Assembly: GCA_001898485.1 (NCBI GenBank)
Contig: MKTY01000014.1
Location: forward strand, 310,001 to 374,000
Direction: 5' to 3'
DNA: 64,000 nucleotides
Source: Sphingobacteriales bacterium 46-32
Lineage (GTDB): Bacteria > Bacteroidota > Bacteroidia > Chitinophagales > Chitinophagaceae
Positions 33,884 to 43,206 of this stretch are shown here, piece after piece. The stretch's first letter is position 1. The number at the start of each line of letters is the position of its first letter. The translations under genes and the position numbers were made by a program. The notes beneath the pieces are model-generated. The model did not search any database, had not been told where the DNA came from, and saw nothing but the letters and a program-made list of their open reading frames with translations.

Positions 33884-34900
33884 TCAGATAACCTCTTTGC
33901 TGGAGCTACCTGCGTTAGCGCTGCCTTTACCGGAGGAGCGATTTTTTTTCTTCTCCAGTGTGCCAGGGGCTGGTTCGCCAATGATGACGTCACCAAAACT
34001 TGTTTTAACCTCAATCTTGCTTTGACCATTACCGGTTTGTCCACTATACTCGCGGTTTGAATCGGGGCCATAACGGTCGGGTTTATCGGTACGTGTGATG
34101 CCGATTTTGGCGCGGTCATCTACATTGCCAAAACTGGTGCTTATCTTATAGTCGGCACCCAGCGAAGCGGATGGCATAATATTTAAAGTGCTGTAAGACT
34201 GGTTTACGGTGAGTGAGCTCAGGTTATTGTCAAGAAAAACACGTGATACATCGCAAAATTCGATATTCAGTTTGTTGGTACCAGTCAGGTTGCCGAGATT
34301 AACCTGGCTGAATTTGAAGGAGGCGCTTATATTACCCAGGCTTTTAATCTCAGCACTGCCAAATTCAACAAGAATATCTTTTACATTCGCCAGTTTACCG
34401 GCTTCCAGTTTACCAAATTTGCTGGTAAGAGAGATTGGCGCGGTATAGTCGGGTACAACGATATCGCCAAATACGTTTTCTATGTCCAGCGGTACATTGG
34501 CTGGCAGTGATACTTCATAATTGATCTGAAGCGTATTCTTGCAATTTTTGCAGGAGTAATCTTTGTTTTTCTTTTTACTGTCGACGGTAGTTTTGAAAAG
34601 TATATTGTTGCCGTTCTGCTTATCGGTTACCTCAATGTTTTCAAACATGTGTTCAGCCATATCCTGTTTGTTGGCCGTAACTTCAATACTTATATCGACT
34701 TTTATTTCATTGCCACTTACTGTCTTTACTTTTACATAGCCAAAGCTATTGTTGATTGACAGTTTGTTGCCGGAGGCTGGGTAGGTTTTGTTGATGGTCT
34801 TCTCTTTTTTGAATTCATATTTTTCCTTTGGCTGAGCAAAGCTGATCGAGCTGATCAGTAACAGCAGCAGGCTGCCCATTACATGTATTTTTCTGTTCAT
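33884..34900 (-). CDS. DUF4097-type beta-repeat exported protein
   Basis: 338 residues. Signal peptide (VMGSLLLLLISSISFAQ), then a beta-repeat domain with successive FG motifs (NNSFGYVKVKTVSG, IENVFGDIVVPDY, TSKFGKLEAGKL, VEFGSAEIKSLG, STSFGNVDDRAK, KTSFGDVIIGEPA), typical of DUF4097 proteins. One CxxC (SCKNCKN) is present. C-terminal tail rich in Ser/Gly/Lys. Starts within the stop codon of the anti-sigma gene (4-base overlap), so it belongs to that operon and is probably its output. Confidence 0.88.
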   Translation of the reverse strand: MNRKIHVMGSLLLLLISSISFAQPKEKYEFKKEKTINKTYPASGNKLSINNSFGYVKVKTVSGNEIKVDISIEVTANKQDMAEHMFENIEVTDKQNGNNILFKTTVDSKKKNKDYSCKNCKNTLQINYEVSLPANVPLDIENVFGDIVVPDYTAPISLTSKFGKLEAGKLANVKDILVEFGSAEIKSLGNISASFKFSQVNLGNLTGTNKLNIEFCDVSRVFLDNNLSSLTVNQSYSTLNIMPSASLGADYKISTSFGNVDDRAKIGITRTDKPDRYGPDSNREYSGQTGNGQSKIEVKTSFGDVIIGEPAPGTLEKKKNRSSGKGSANAGSSSKEVI

Positions 34901-35466
34901 ATCTCTCTGTTTTTTTTGATCGGAAATGCGGTTAAGATTTGAAGTTGTTTGTTGAGTAATTCTGCCTGCAGTTGCAGGTTTTGCATCATGGCTCTGATTA
35001 TGACTTCGCGGTTAGGTGTCTGTAAGGCCTGGTTATGCAGCACCCGGTAGGCACTGTCGAGCGCCGACAAATCCTGCGTAAATTGCTCGTACAATTCAGG
35101 TTGTTTGGCTGTTTCAGCCTTTAACTGTTCGCGTCGTTCACCTATCATTGCACTCACTTTACGGGCATAGGCGGCAAACTCCGGTGCCAGTGCAGCCATA
35201 TCACGGTCTGGCTGTATGGCCGGCGGCTGGGTTGCCATTTTTTCTGTCTTGTCAGAGGTTGATTTTTGCCATAACCACCAGCCTCCGGAAGCTGCAATGA
35301 TCAGGGCTATTGATGCGGCCACCATCCATCGCCGGCTGTAAAACCGGCTCCGGTGCTGAGCTCTTTTAATATTCGTTTCTATCTCTTCCCATACACGGCC
35401 CGCGGGCACTTCATCGTCAAAAGCGCGCCGGTTGTCTTCAATAAAATCATCCAGTTTTCTATGCAT
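34897..35466 (-). CDS. Putative membrane-bound anti-sigma factor
   Basis: 189 residues. N-terminal 40 residues charged (KLDDFIEDNRRAFDDEVP, VWEEIETNIKRAQ), one membrane segment (about 48-67), then a helical periplasmic region rich in Gln/Leu. No zinc-binding HxxxCxxC. Its position between an ECF sigma gene and DUF4097, with overlaps at both ends, suggests it holds that sigma factor; family not recognised by sequence alone. Confidence 0.75.
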   Translation of the reverse strand: MHRKLDDFIEDNRRAFDDEVPAGRVWEEIETNIKRAQHRSRFYSRRWMVAASIALIIAASGGWWLWQKSTSDKTEKMATQPPAIQPDRDMAALAPEFAAYARKVSAMIGERREQLKAETAKQPELYEQFTQDLSALDSAYRVLHNQALQTPNREVIIRAMMQNLQLQAELLNKQLQILTAFPIKKNREI

Positions 35467-36019
35467 GGCGTTCTTCTTTTTTCAATTGACTCAATAATTT
35501 CTGTTTACCCCTTATATACTGGGTACGCACCGAGGAGGGGGCCAGTTGAAGAATGTCGGCGATTTCCTCGTGATCGTATCCTTCCAGCAGGTAAAGCGAT
35601 AATATTGTTCGGTATCCATCGGGTAAGCTCCTCATCACCTGTTTGATCCGGTCTACTGTCAGATTCACTTCCGTTTCTTCCATTACTGTTTCAGCTTCGG
35701 GCAGCTCTGTATCACTTTCCAGCGGATCAAATGATATTTTACGTTTGCGCAAAAGGTTTACGCTTTTGAAAACCACAATCTGTTTGATCCATGCGCCAAA
35801 AGTCGATTTGTTGGCAAAACTGCGTAGCTGAAAAAAAACATCTGTAAAGGCTTCCTGCAACACATCTTCCGCGTCTGCTGTATTGCCCGTGATGCGCAGT
35901 GCTGTATTGTACATAGCCCTGGAATACCGTTCATACAACAAACGGAATGCAGCGGTATCGCCGTTAAGGACCCGTGCCACTAACTCATCTACGGAGGGAA
36001 TCACAGCTGTTAATGTCAA
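35459..36019 (-). CDS. ECF-family RNA polymerase sigma factor (second)
   Basis: About 186 residues. Region 2 (FRLLYERYSRAMYNTALRI, DAEDVLQEAFTDVFFQLRSF) and region 4 (MRSLPDGYRTILSLYLLEGYDHEEIADIL, SSVRTQYIRGKQKLL). There is no ATG near the N-terminus: the frame begins with TTG at 36019, with GTG at 36004 as the alternative. First gene of a three-gene operon with the anti-sigma candidate and DUF4097. Confidence 0.9.
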   Translation of the reverse strand: MTLTAVIPSVDELVARVLNGDTAAFRLLYERYSRAMYNTALRITGNTADAEDVLQEAFTDVFFQLRSFANKSTFGAWIKQIVVFKSVNLLRKRKISFDPLESDTELPEAETVMEETEVNLTVDRIKQVMRSLPDGYRTILSLYLLEGYDHEEIADILQLAPSSVRTQYIRGKQKLLSQLKKEERHA

Positions 36020-36112
36020 ACAATTGGTTTATTATAAAGTAACCATTCCGCATGGAATGTTGCATGAAGAGGGAATTTTTTGGGATAAAAGGCGGAAAAC
36101 GGGTTTGAAGGG

Positions 36113-36262
36113 AAATGTGCTGATATGTTAATGTGCTGATGTGCTGATTTGAAAATTTGAAGATTTGAAGATGATAGGAGAAAATGTGCTGATGTGTAGG
36201 AATGTACAACTGTCCACTGTCAACTGTCCACTGTCAACTGTCAACTATCCACTATCTTTAGG
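36113..36262. repeat. Composite intergenic repeat element, copy 2 (inverted)
   Basis: Read on the minus strand: GTTGACA/GTGGACA units (36245-36207), the linker, TCCTATCATC, TTCAAATC units (36178-36148), GCACATYA units (36147-36115). Same order and nearly the same linkers as 20482-20675. Lies between divergent genes, so it is not always a 3' element. It ends at the TATCTTTA box (36253-36260) upstream of the next gene. Confidence 0.8.
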
Positions 36263-36280
36263 TTTAACCCTTTTGGCTGT

Positions 36281-36928
36281 ATGAAAAATATCTTCGTTCG
36301 CCCCCGGCCTGTACCGACTTTACTGGCGTTGCTGGTAGTATTACTCATGCTGCTGCTCAGTAATTACCTGGCTCTCCAAAAGTTTAACCGGTTAAACCAG
36401 CACATTTCGTCCATTTACAATGACCGGCTGTTACCGGCCAGTTACCTGTTTAACCTGCACGATCAGCTGTATCATCAGAAAATGATATCACCACAGCAGG
36501 TAGGCAGCCAGCATTATAAGGAGCAGTTACAGGCTATTCAGGATTCAATGGCCCGGGTAATGAAGGATTATGAGGCAACTTATCTTACACGGCTGGAAAA
36601 GGAGCAATGGCGTTATTTCCGGCAATCGCTCGATCAGTTTCATCAGGCGCAGGCGCAATTGGTTGTGGGCACAACACCCGACCGAAGTCTGAGCCTGGAA
36701 CTGGAACGGGAATTTTATCAGGCCAACCGGTATCTGTCCGATCTCATCGCCCTGCAGTTGCGCGAAGGCGGCGCATTAAAAGATGCATCGCAGTCGCTGG
36801 TAGGCGGATCTGTTATACAATCGTATCTGCAGATCAGCCTCGTGATCATTCTTTGCGTGATCGGTTATGCATTGTACCGGCTTTATAATGTGCGCCGTAT
36901 GCACGATGGCCGGCATTTATACAATTAA
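36281..36928 (+). CDS. Four-helix-bundle membrane sensor without output domain
   Basis: 215 residues: membrane segment (about 12-32), a periplasmic helical region of about 145 residues like the 4HB domain of chemoreceptors (FNRLNQHISSIYNDRLLPAS, YLFNLHDQLYHQKM), membrane segment (about 182-201) and a short basic tail. The usual HAMP and methyl-accepting signalling parts are absent. It may bind a ligand or a partner kinase. Its end overlaps the end of the convergent oxidoreductase gene by 4 bases. Confidence 0.75.
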   Translation: MKNIFVRPRPVPTLLALLVVLLMLLLSNYLALQKFNRLNQHISSIYNDRLLPASYLFNLHDQLYHQKMISPQQVGSQHYKEQLQAIQDSMARVMKDYEATYLTRLEKEQWRYFRQSLDQFHQAQAQLVVGTTPDRSLSLELEREFYQANRYLSDLIALQLREGGALKDASQSLVGGSVIQSYLQISLVIILCVIGYALYRLYNVRRMHDGRHLYN

Positions 36929-39852
36929 TGCTCCAGCGCCTCCCAGAGTATCTCTACCGGGTGCTGTGCTTTACGCCCCGTGCCGTCTTTTATCTGGTGC
37001 CTGCAACTGGTGCCGGGTGCTGCTATCAGCTGATCGGCCGCGGCCGCTCTCACCGCAGGCAGCAATACCAGCTCGCCCACTTTCATAGACAGGTCATAAT
37101 GTTCTTTTTCATAACCAAAACTGCCGGCCATGCCGCAACATCCGGAGGGGATTACTTCTACGGTATAGTTTTCGGGCAGTGAAAGAATTTTCACACTATG
37201 CTCTACAGATGACATCGCTTTCTGCTGACAGTGACCATGCAGTTTGATACTCTTTTTATTGCGGGTAAACTGACTGGCCTGAATATTTCCTTTGCTGATC
37301 TCGCCGGCAATAAACTCATCGATCAGCAGCACATGTTTGGCCAGTTGCCGTGCAGCGGGTAACTGTTCATCACTTACCAGATCGGGGTATTCATCTCTGA
37401 ATGTAAGAATGGCAGAAGGTTCAACGCCGATCAGCGGCGAGTCGGCACTGATCAAAGGAGCCAGCATGCTTACATTGCGTTCTGCTATTTTCTTCGCCTC
37501 CCGCAGCAATCCTTTCGACAGATGTGCCCGGCCACTTTCAATATGGGCCGGAATCTCTACCGTATATCCCAGTTTTTCCAGCAGTTCAACGGCTTTAATA
37601 CCGATGTGCGTGTCGTTGTAATTGGTAAACTCATCACAAAACAGGTACACTTTACGGCCGGAATGTCCTTTTTTAGGTCCCGGACCACGTCGGGTAAACC
37701 ATTTGTGCAGGGTTGTTTTCTGCAGGGTGGGCATAGACCGGTCACGCGCAAAACCGATGGTGCTTTTGATCAGGTTGCTGGTGACCTTATTGGTCATGAA
37801 AAAATTATATAAACCGGGTACCAGGCTACCCAGTCTGGAGCTTCTGGCAAAACCGGCAATCAGGCGTGAACGGAGTGGTACACCATGTTCATCGTGATAA
37901 TGCTGTAAAAACTCGGCTTTCAGTTTAGCCACATCCACATTACTGGGGCATTCCGATTTGCAACCCTTACAGCTGAGGCAGAGATCCATTACTTCATAAA
38001 TCTCTTTATGGTCAAAACGATTGGCTTTGGTAGAGTGTGTAAGAAATTCGCGCAGGATATTGGCCCGGGCACGAGTGCTGTCTTTTTCGTTACGCGTAGC
38101 CATATAAGAGGGGCACATGGTGCCGCCACTCAGATGTGTTTTGCGGCAATCGCCACTGCCATTGCACTGCTCGGCATGCTGCAGCACATCCTGGTCATGA
38201 AATCGGAAAACCGTCTTGAATGCAGGTGTTTGCTGTCCCGGCTCATAACGCAGCATGCTGTTCATAGACGGAGTATCTACAATCTTATTAGGATTGAAGA
38301 TATGTTGGGGGTCCCATGTCTTTTTTATTTCCCGCAGCAGTTCATAGTTTTTGGGGCCTATCATTTGCGGAATAAATTCACCGCGCAGTCGGCCATCGCC
38401 ATGTTCGCCACTCAGCGAGCCGTCATATTTTTTTACCAGCGTGGCAATGTCTTCGGCTATTCGGCGAAAAAGCAGGTTGCCTTCCGGTGTTTTGAGGTTG
38501 ATGATAGGGCGTAAATGGAGCTCACCGGATCCGGCATGTGCATAGTGTACCGAGTAAAGCCCGTGTTTTTTCAGTATCTCGTTGAAATCACGGATATAAG
38601 CAGGCAGATCATTTACGTCAACAGCGGTATCTTCAATAACCGGTACAGCTTTTTCATCGCCGGGCAGATTGCTCAGCAATCCCAGCCCTGCCTTACGCAA
38701 TGTCCAGATTTTTTTGCTGTCGGCACCAAACAGGAGCGGGAAGTGATAACCCAGTCCCTGTGCTTTCATGGCTGCTTCACAGCGGGCTGCTTCTTCCTGT
38801 ATTTCTTCCCGGGTATCGCGGGCAAATTCGATCACCAGTATTGCGCCCGGTTCTCCCTGTACAAAGAAGCGGTTTTTTTGCTGTTCAATATTCTGTTTGG
38901 TACAGTCGAGTATATAGTGATCTATGAGTTCGCTGGCACTGATGCGGTGACGTACTGCTACCAGGTTGGCGCGCAAAGCTTCGTCTACGGAGTGAAAATG
39001 CACACACAGCAGTCCTATCTCACGTGGCGGAAGCGGTACTACATTCAGTTTTATTTCCGTGATCATGGCCAGCGTACCTTCTGAACCGGCAATAAGGCTG
39101 CAGAAGTTGAAATCCGGGCCGCCGGCATGGAAAGGAGCCATATCGATGAGCAGGTCTACGGCATAGCCGGTATTGCGGCGTTCCACTGTCTTTTTGGGAA
39201 ACTGGCGTCTGATCTCTTCCTGCGTATCATAACTGCCAAGCAGCTGCCGCGTGCGTTTGTAGATGGCTGCTTCAAGCGTATCTCCTTCGCATTTGGCATG
39301 AAAATCATCGAGGCTTAAGGCGCCGAATACTGCTTCGCTCCCGTCGCTCAGCAATGCTGTTACCTCCAGCAGGTGTTCGCGCGTGCTGCGGTATACGATC
39401 GAGTTGGAGCCACAACTGTTATTGCCCACCATACCACCGATCATGGCACGGTTGGCAGTAGATGTTTCAGGGCCAAAAAAGAGGCCATGCGGTTTCAGGA
39501 AATAATTCAGTTCATCGCGTATCACACCCGGCTGCACACGCACCCAATGCGCTTCTTTATTTAGTTCAAGTATCCGGGTAAAATGGCGGGAAAGGTCTAC
39601 CACGATGCCGGGGCCAACAACCTGTCCGGCCAATGAAGTGCCGGCAGTACGGGGTATCAGCGAGAGCTTATGTTTTCCTGCAAAGAGTATAAGTTGCCGT
39701 AAATCTTCCTGGTGAAGCGGAATGGCTACGGCCAGGGGCATTTCGCGGTAAGCCGATGCATCCGTTGCATATAAAGTGCGCATTACCGTATCTGTATGCA
39801 GTTCTCCTTCCAGTGTTTGGGCCAGTTGCCGCAGCAGTTCATCATTCATCAT
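36925..39852 (-). CDS. FAD-linked oxidase fused to Fe-S/CCG-type oxidoreductase
   Basis: 975 residues. N-terminal FAD-binding domain of the vanillyl-alcohol/GlcD type (PRTAGTSLAGQVVGPGIVVDLS, IGGMVGNNSCGSNS, AGSEGTLAMITEI), FAD C-domain with SGEHGDGRLRGEF, then a ferredoxin-like module (DLCLSCKGCKSECPSNVDVAKLK, plus TMCPSY) and a C-terminal CCG domain (SGCCGMAGSFGYEKEHYD). This architecture is found in D-lactate, glycolate and D-2-hydroxyglutarate dehydrogenases. The exact 2-hydroxy acid is not decided. Single gene. Confidence 0.9.
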   Translation of the reverse strand: MMNDELLRQLAQTLEGELHTDTVMRTLYATDASAYREMPLAVAIPLHQEDLRQLILFAGKHKLSLIPRTAGTSLAGQVVGPGIVVDLSRHFTRILELNKEAHWVRVQPGVIRDELNYFLKPHGLFFGPETSTANRAMIGGMVGNNSCGSNSIVYRSTREHLLEVTALLSDGSEAVFGALSLDDFHAKCEGDTLEAAIYKRTRQLLGSYDTQEEIRRQFPKKTVERRNTGYAVDLLIDMAPFHAGGPDFNFCSLIAGSEGTLAMITEIKLNVVPLPPREIGLLCVHFHSVDEALRANLVAVRHRISASELIDHYILDCTKQNIEQQKNRFFVQGEPGAILVIEFARDTREEIQEEAARCEAAMKAQGLGYHFPLLFGADSKKIWTLRKAGLGLLSNLPGDEKAVPVIEDTAVDVNDLPAYIRDFNEILKKHGLYSVHYAHAGSGELHLRPIINLKTPEGNLLFRRIAEDIATLVKKYDGSLSGEHGDGRLRGEFIPQMIGPKNYELLREIKKTWDPQHIFNPNKIVDTPSMNSMLRYEPGQQTPAFKTVFRFHDQDVLQHAEQCNGSGDCRKTHLSGGTMCPSYMATRNEKDSTRARANILREFLTHSTKANRFDHKEIYEVMDLCLSCKGCKSECPSNVDVAKLKAEFLQHYHDEHGVPLRSRLIAGFARSSRLGSLVPGLYNFFMTNKVTSNLIKSTIGFARDRSMPTLQKTTLHKWFTRRGPGPKKGHSGRKVYLFCDEFTNYNDTHIGIKAVELLEKLGYTVEIPAHIESGRAHLSKGLLREAKKIAERNVSMLAPLISADSPLIGVEPSAILTFRDEYPDLVSDEQLPAARQLAKHVLLIDEFIAGEISKGNIQASQFTRNKKSIKLHGHCQQKAMSSVEHSVKILSLPENYTVEVIPSGCCGMAGSFGYEKEHYDLSMKVGELVLLPAVRAAAADQLIAAPGTSCRHQIKDGTGRKAQHPVEILWEALEH

Positions 39853-40185
39853 TCGTCCGATAGTTGCTCAAAATTAATACATTGAAGGGGTCTAAAGTGC
39901 ATTGAACTGCACTTAGTTAGTAGAGATTTGAGGCTAACGATGATTCGTGTGGCGAGATGAGGTGAAAAGGAAAAGGGAGTAGGATAAATGGTGAAAGGAA
40001 AGGGGGGGATATCAGTTTTTTCCTACCGGCTGATTGACAGGAATCAATTCAGGCCAAATGGCTAAGCGCATGAATTACAGCTGAAAACATATCTTTTGGA
40101 TCTGGCGTGTTTAGTGTATGCAATTTTGTGTAAAGAGTTGTCGTTATCCAGTTGATCCCGATCCGAAAAACCAATATCCGTCCGT
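39853..40185. other. Intergenic region, repeat traces, no gene
   Basis: 333 bases upstream of the large oxidoreductase. Contains a small hairpin AGTGCA/TGCACT (39895-39911) and a purine-rich GGTGAAAGG-type tract (39958-40007) of the GGTAAAA family. No promoter of the TAnnTTTG type was found for either neighbour. Confidence 0.45.
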
Positions 40186-40437
40186 ATGCATGAGTCTTTT
40201 TACAATGACCAGGCCCATATTGCCGAAGAGTTTCACCTGATTGAGGAACACACCCAGCAAACAGCCCGCCTGGCATCTTTTAAGATCAGTTCTTACAAAC
40301 TGTCCCTTTACAACTCCGCCTATTGTGCCAATAAGGATGAATTACGCGCTATCATTCTCAGTAGTCTGATGAATTATACCGATACCGCAAGTATTCTGGC
40401 CGCGGTAGGTTTTTTTACTACGGAAATCGAAAATTAG
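40186..40437 (+). CDS. Small hypothetical protein, 83 residues
   Basis: Helical and soluble (HIAEEFHLIEEHTQQTARLA, NKDELRAIILSSLMNYTDTASILAAVGFF). Not recognised. Repeat units with stop codons (TAAGGTG, TAAGTTC) start directly after its TAG stop, as for known genes in this window, which supports it being real. An opposing frame of 75 codons overlaps its start. Confidence 0.5.
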   Translation: MHESFYNDQAHIAEEFHLIEEHTQQTARLASFKISSYKLSLYNSAYCANKDELRAIILSSLMNYTDTASILAAVGFFTTEIEN

Positions 40438-40562
40438 GAATAAGGTGAATGGCAGAAGGGATTATAAGTAATAGGTTCTAAGTTCTAAGTTATAAGTAAG
40501 GTGAGGTAATTGTATTTTCATCATCAGCACACTAGCACATTAGCACATCAGCACATCATTCT
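40438..40562. repeat. TAAGTTM 7-mers and GCACATYA 8-mers
   Basis: TAAGTTC/TAAGTTA units at 40470-40500 follow the small gene on the plus strand; GCACATYA units (40524-40560) end at the universal stress gene stop on the minus strand. Each array is stop-rich in the direction of the gene it touches. Confidence 0.65.
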
Positions 40563-41408
40563 TCAAACCGGTATTGCGAGCAACGGTACTTTACTCTGAT
40601 ACGCCATTTGTCTGGTCAGGCTGCGATTGAAGAGGCTCGCCACGAGTGTACGCGGGTGAGTGATCATAGCCAGGATGTCGATAGATTGTTTTTCGATGTG
40701 CTCCTGCAATGTTTCGAGAAAACGATGGCCCGAAAGATGCGCGGTAGTTACGTGTGCAGCGGGGTAGAGCCGGTGTAATTCTTCTTCCAGTCTGTTCAGC
40801 TCACGTGCATCTTCCATAAATCCTATTGCCGTGCGTTCGTCTTCATCTGAAAAAAAAGCCACTTCCACTTCTGCGTCAAATGCGGCCGCCAGTTTAAATG
40901 CAGGACGCAACAGGCCAGCTTCTTCTTTATCCCGGATGGTAATGAGCAGTTTTTTGGGCCAGCTCCATTCATATTCGAGTGGTATAGCCAGTACCGGTAC
41001 TTCGCTATGGCTGATGATACCTGCAGTATGACTTCCGAAAATCCATTCCCTTAGGCCTGCATGCCCGAGTGTACTCATAATAACCAGGTCGGCTTCCAGG
41101 TCACGTGCGGCTTTTTCAATACCTGGCCTGATAGCACCTTCAAATATGTGGGTGGTTACAGTCAACTGCTCCGTATCCTGGATGCTGTTTTGCAGGTTGC
41201 TTAACTCCTGGCGCGCTTTGTTCAGGATACTTTCGTTGTATTCATTGATCATAGCCTGCTGACCGGCAAAGGCATTTTCCAGTATCTGATTGCAGGTATG
41301 AACCAGGCAGATGCTGGCATGCGAATGCCGGGCCAGTTGCACGGCATAATCTGCAGCCCTCAGCGAATTGGGCGAAAAGTCGGTAGGTACCAGAATTTTT
41401 TTCATCAC
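40563..41408 (-). CDS. Tandem UspA-domain universal stress protein
   Basis: 281 residues with two Usp domains. Domain 1 (ILVPTDFSPNSLRAADYAVQLA, DLVIMSTLGHAGLREWIFGSHTAGIISHSEVPVLAIP) has the GxxGxxxxxxGS nucleotide loop; domain 2 (KKLLITIRDKEEAGLLRPAFKLA, DILAMITHPRTLVASLFNRSLTRQMAYQSKVPLLAIPV) has a degraded loop. Cytoplasmic; role in stress survival is inferred from family. Confidence 0.9.
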   Translation of the reverse strand: MMKKILVPTDFSPNSLRAADYAVQLARHSHASICLVHTCNQILENAFAGQQAMINEYNESILNKARQELSNLQNSIQDTEQLTVTTHIFEGAIRPGIEKAARDLEADLVIMSTLGHAGLREWIFGSHTAGIISHSEVPVLAIPLEYEWSWPKKLLITIRDKEEAGLLRPAFKLAAAFDAEVEVAFFSDEDERTAIGFMEDARELNRLEEELHRLYPAAHVTTAHLSGHRFLETLQEHIEKQSIDILAMITHPRTLVASLFNRSLTRQMAYQSKVPLLAIPV

Positions 41409-41550
41409 AACGATTTAAGCGCAATATGCAATTAGCAGGCCGGCAGGCAACTGACTGGAATCAGCTATATCGCTGATCCTTGTCCGGAACCGGTCAAAAG
41501 CGCAGAAATGGCCCCTGTTTTGTATCTTTACGCCTAATTATTAAGGAAAT

Positions 41551-43206
41551 ATGTCGGAAGAGAAAAGTTTGAATTTTCTGGAAGAATTAATTGACCAGGA
41601 TTTAAAATCGGGCCGCTACAAACAGATTGTAACAAGGTTTCCGCCGGAACCCAATGGCTATCTGCATATCGGTCATGCTGCCAGCATTGTACTCAATTTT
41701 GGCCTCACAGCCAGGTATGGTGGATACACCAACCTTCGTTTTGATGATACCAATCCCGTAACGGAAGAAACGGAATATGTGGAAAGTATCAAAAATGATG
41801 TGAAATGGCTGGGCTTTGAGTGGAAGAACGAATTATACGCCTCAGACTATTTTGATACGCTTTACGAATATGCGCTGAAGCTGATCAGGCTCGGACTGGC
41901 CTATGTAGACGACAGTACTTCGGAAGAGATAGCGTCTATGAAGGGAACTCCTACAGAGCCGGGACGAAACAGTGCATACCGCGACCGTACAATAGAAGAA
42001 AACCTGGATCTTTTTGAGCGCATGAGAAAGGGAGAATTTCCCGACGGCAGCCGCACCCTGCGTGCCCGTATTGATATGGCTCATACCAATATGCTGATGC
42101 GCGATCCCATCCTTTACCGGATCAAACATGCCCATCATCACCGTACCGGCGATAAATGGTGCATTTATCCCATGTATGACTTTGCACATGGACAAAGTGA
42201 TTCTATCGAGCAGGTTACCCATTCGATCTGTACACTTGAGTTTGTACCACATCGCGAGTTGTACGACTGGCTGATCGAAAAACTGGAGATATATCCCTCG
42301 CATCAGTATGAATTTGCCCGTCGCAATCTTACCTATACGGTAATGAGCAAACGGAAACTGCTGCAACTGGTCAATGAAAAGCATGTAAGTGGCTGGGATG
42401 ATCCGCGTATGCCTACTATCAGCGGCATGCGCCGCCGGGGATATACAGCTGCTGCCATCCGCGAGTTTTGCGATCGGGCCGGTATTGCCCGCCGTGATAA
42501 TATTGTGGATGTGGGATTACTCGAGTTTTGTGTGCGGGAAGATCTCAACAAAAAAGCACTTCGCCGAATGGTAGTGTTTGATCCCCTTAAGGTCGTTATT
42601 ACCAACTACGAGAAGGGGGAGGAGATGGTGTTGAGTGAAAACAATCCCGAAGATCCGAATGGCGGCGAACGCGAAGTGCCATTCAGCGCCGAACTCTATA
42701 TCGAGCGGGAAGATTTCATGGAAAATCCGCCTAAAAAATATTTCCGCCTTGCTCCTGGTCAGATGGTGCGGTTAAAATCTGCCTATATCATCCGCTGCGA
42801 CGAAGTGATCCGCGACGCTGCAGGAAATATCACCGAGTTGCATTGCTCTTATATCCCCGAAAGCAAAAGTGGCAGCGATACATCCGGAATAAATGTGAAA
42901 GGCACGCTTCATTGGGTAAGTGTAAAACATGCCATTACAGCTGAGCTCCGGTTGTATGACCGTCTCTTTAAAGTAGAAGACCCCTCTTCTGAAGAAAGCG
43001 ATTTTAAAGAATACATCAACCCCGATTCATTACAGGTGCTCAAATCTGTTTTTGCAGAACCTGCATTGAAAACAGCTAAGTTTGAGGATGCGTACCAGTT
43101 TATCCGCAAAGGGTATTTTGTACTGGATAAAGACAGCAGCACCAGCGGCATGGTTTTTAACAGAACCGTTGGACTAAAAGATGGCTGGAAACCGCAGAAA
43201 GGGTGA
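41551..43206 (+). CDS. glnS: Glutaminyl-tRNA synthetase
   Basis: 551 residues, class I synthetase that charges tRNA-Gln. HIGH at residues 39-42 (GYLHIGHA), the KMSKS equivalent VMSKRK at about 263-268, and GlnRS-specific FPPEPNGYLHIGHA, ILYRIKHAHHHRTGDKWCIYPMYDFAHG, plus the C-terminal anticodon-binding beta-barrels. GluRS would lack the HHxTG-type insert. Preceded by TATCTTTA (41523-41530) and a weak AAGGA ribosome site. Confidence 0.96.
   Translation: MSEEKSLNFLEELIDQDLKSGRYKQIVTRFPPEPNGYLHIGHAASIVLNFGLTARYGGYTNLRFDDTNPVTEETEYVESIKNDVKWLGFEWKNELYASDYFDTLYEYALKLIRLGLAYVDDSTSEEIASMKGTPTEPGRNSAYRDRTIEENLDLFERMRKGEFPDGSRTLRARIDMAHTNMLMRDPILYRIKHAHHHRTGDKWCIYPMYDFAHGQSDSIEQVTHSICTLEFVPHRELYDWLIEKLEIYPSHQYEFARRNLTYTVMSKRKLLQLVNEKHVSGWDDPRMPTISGMRRRGYTAAAIREFCDRAGIARRDNIVDVGLLEFCVREDLNKKALRRMVVFDPLKVVITNYEKGEEMVLSENNPEDPNGGEREVPFSAELYIEREDFMENPPKKYFRLAPGQMVRLKSAYIIRCDEVIRDAAGNITELHCSYIPESKSGSDTSGINVKGTLHWVSVKHAITAELRLYDRLFKVEDPSSEESDFKEYINPDSLQVLKSVFAEPALKTAKFEDAYQFIRKGYFVLDKDSSTSGMVFNRTVGLKDGWKPQKG

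Noticed and set aside
40049-40276. 75-codon minus-strand frame
   Set aside because: Overlaps the start of the more protein-like 83-residue frame and has no promoter or family features.
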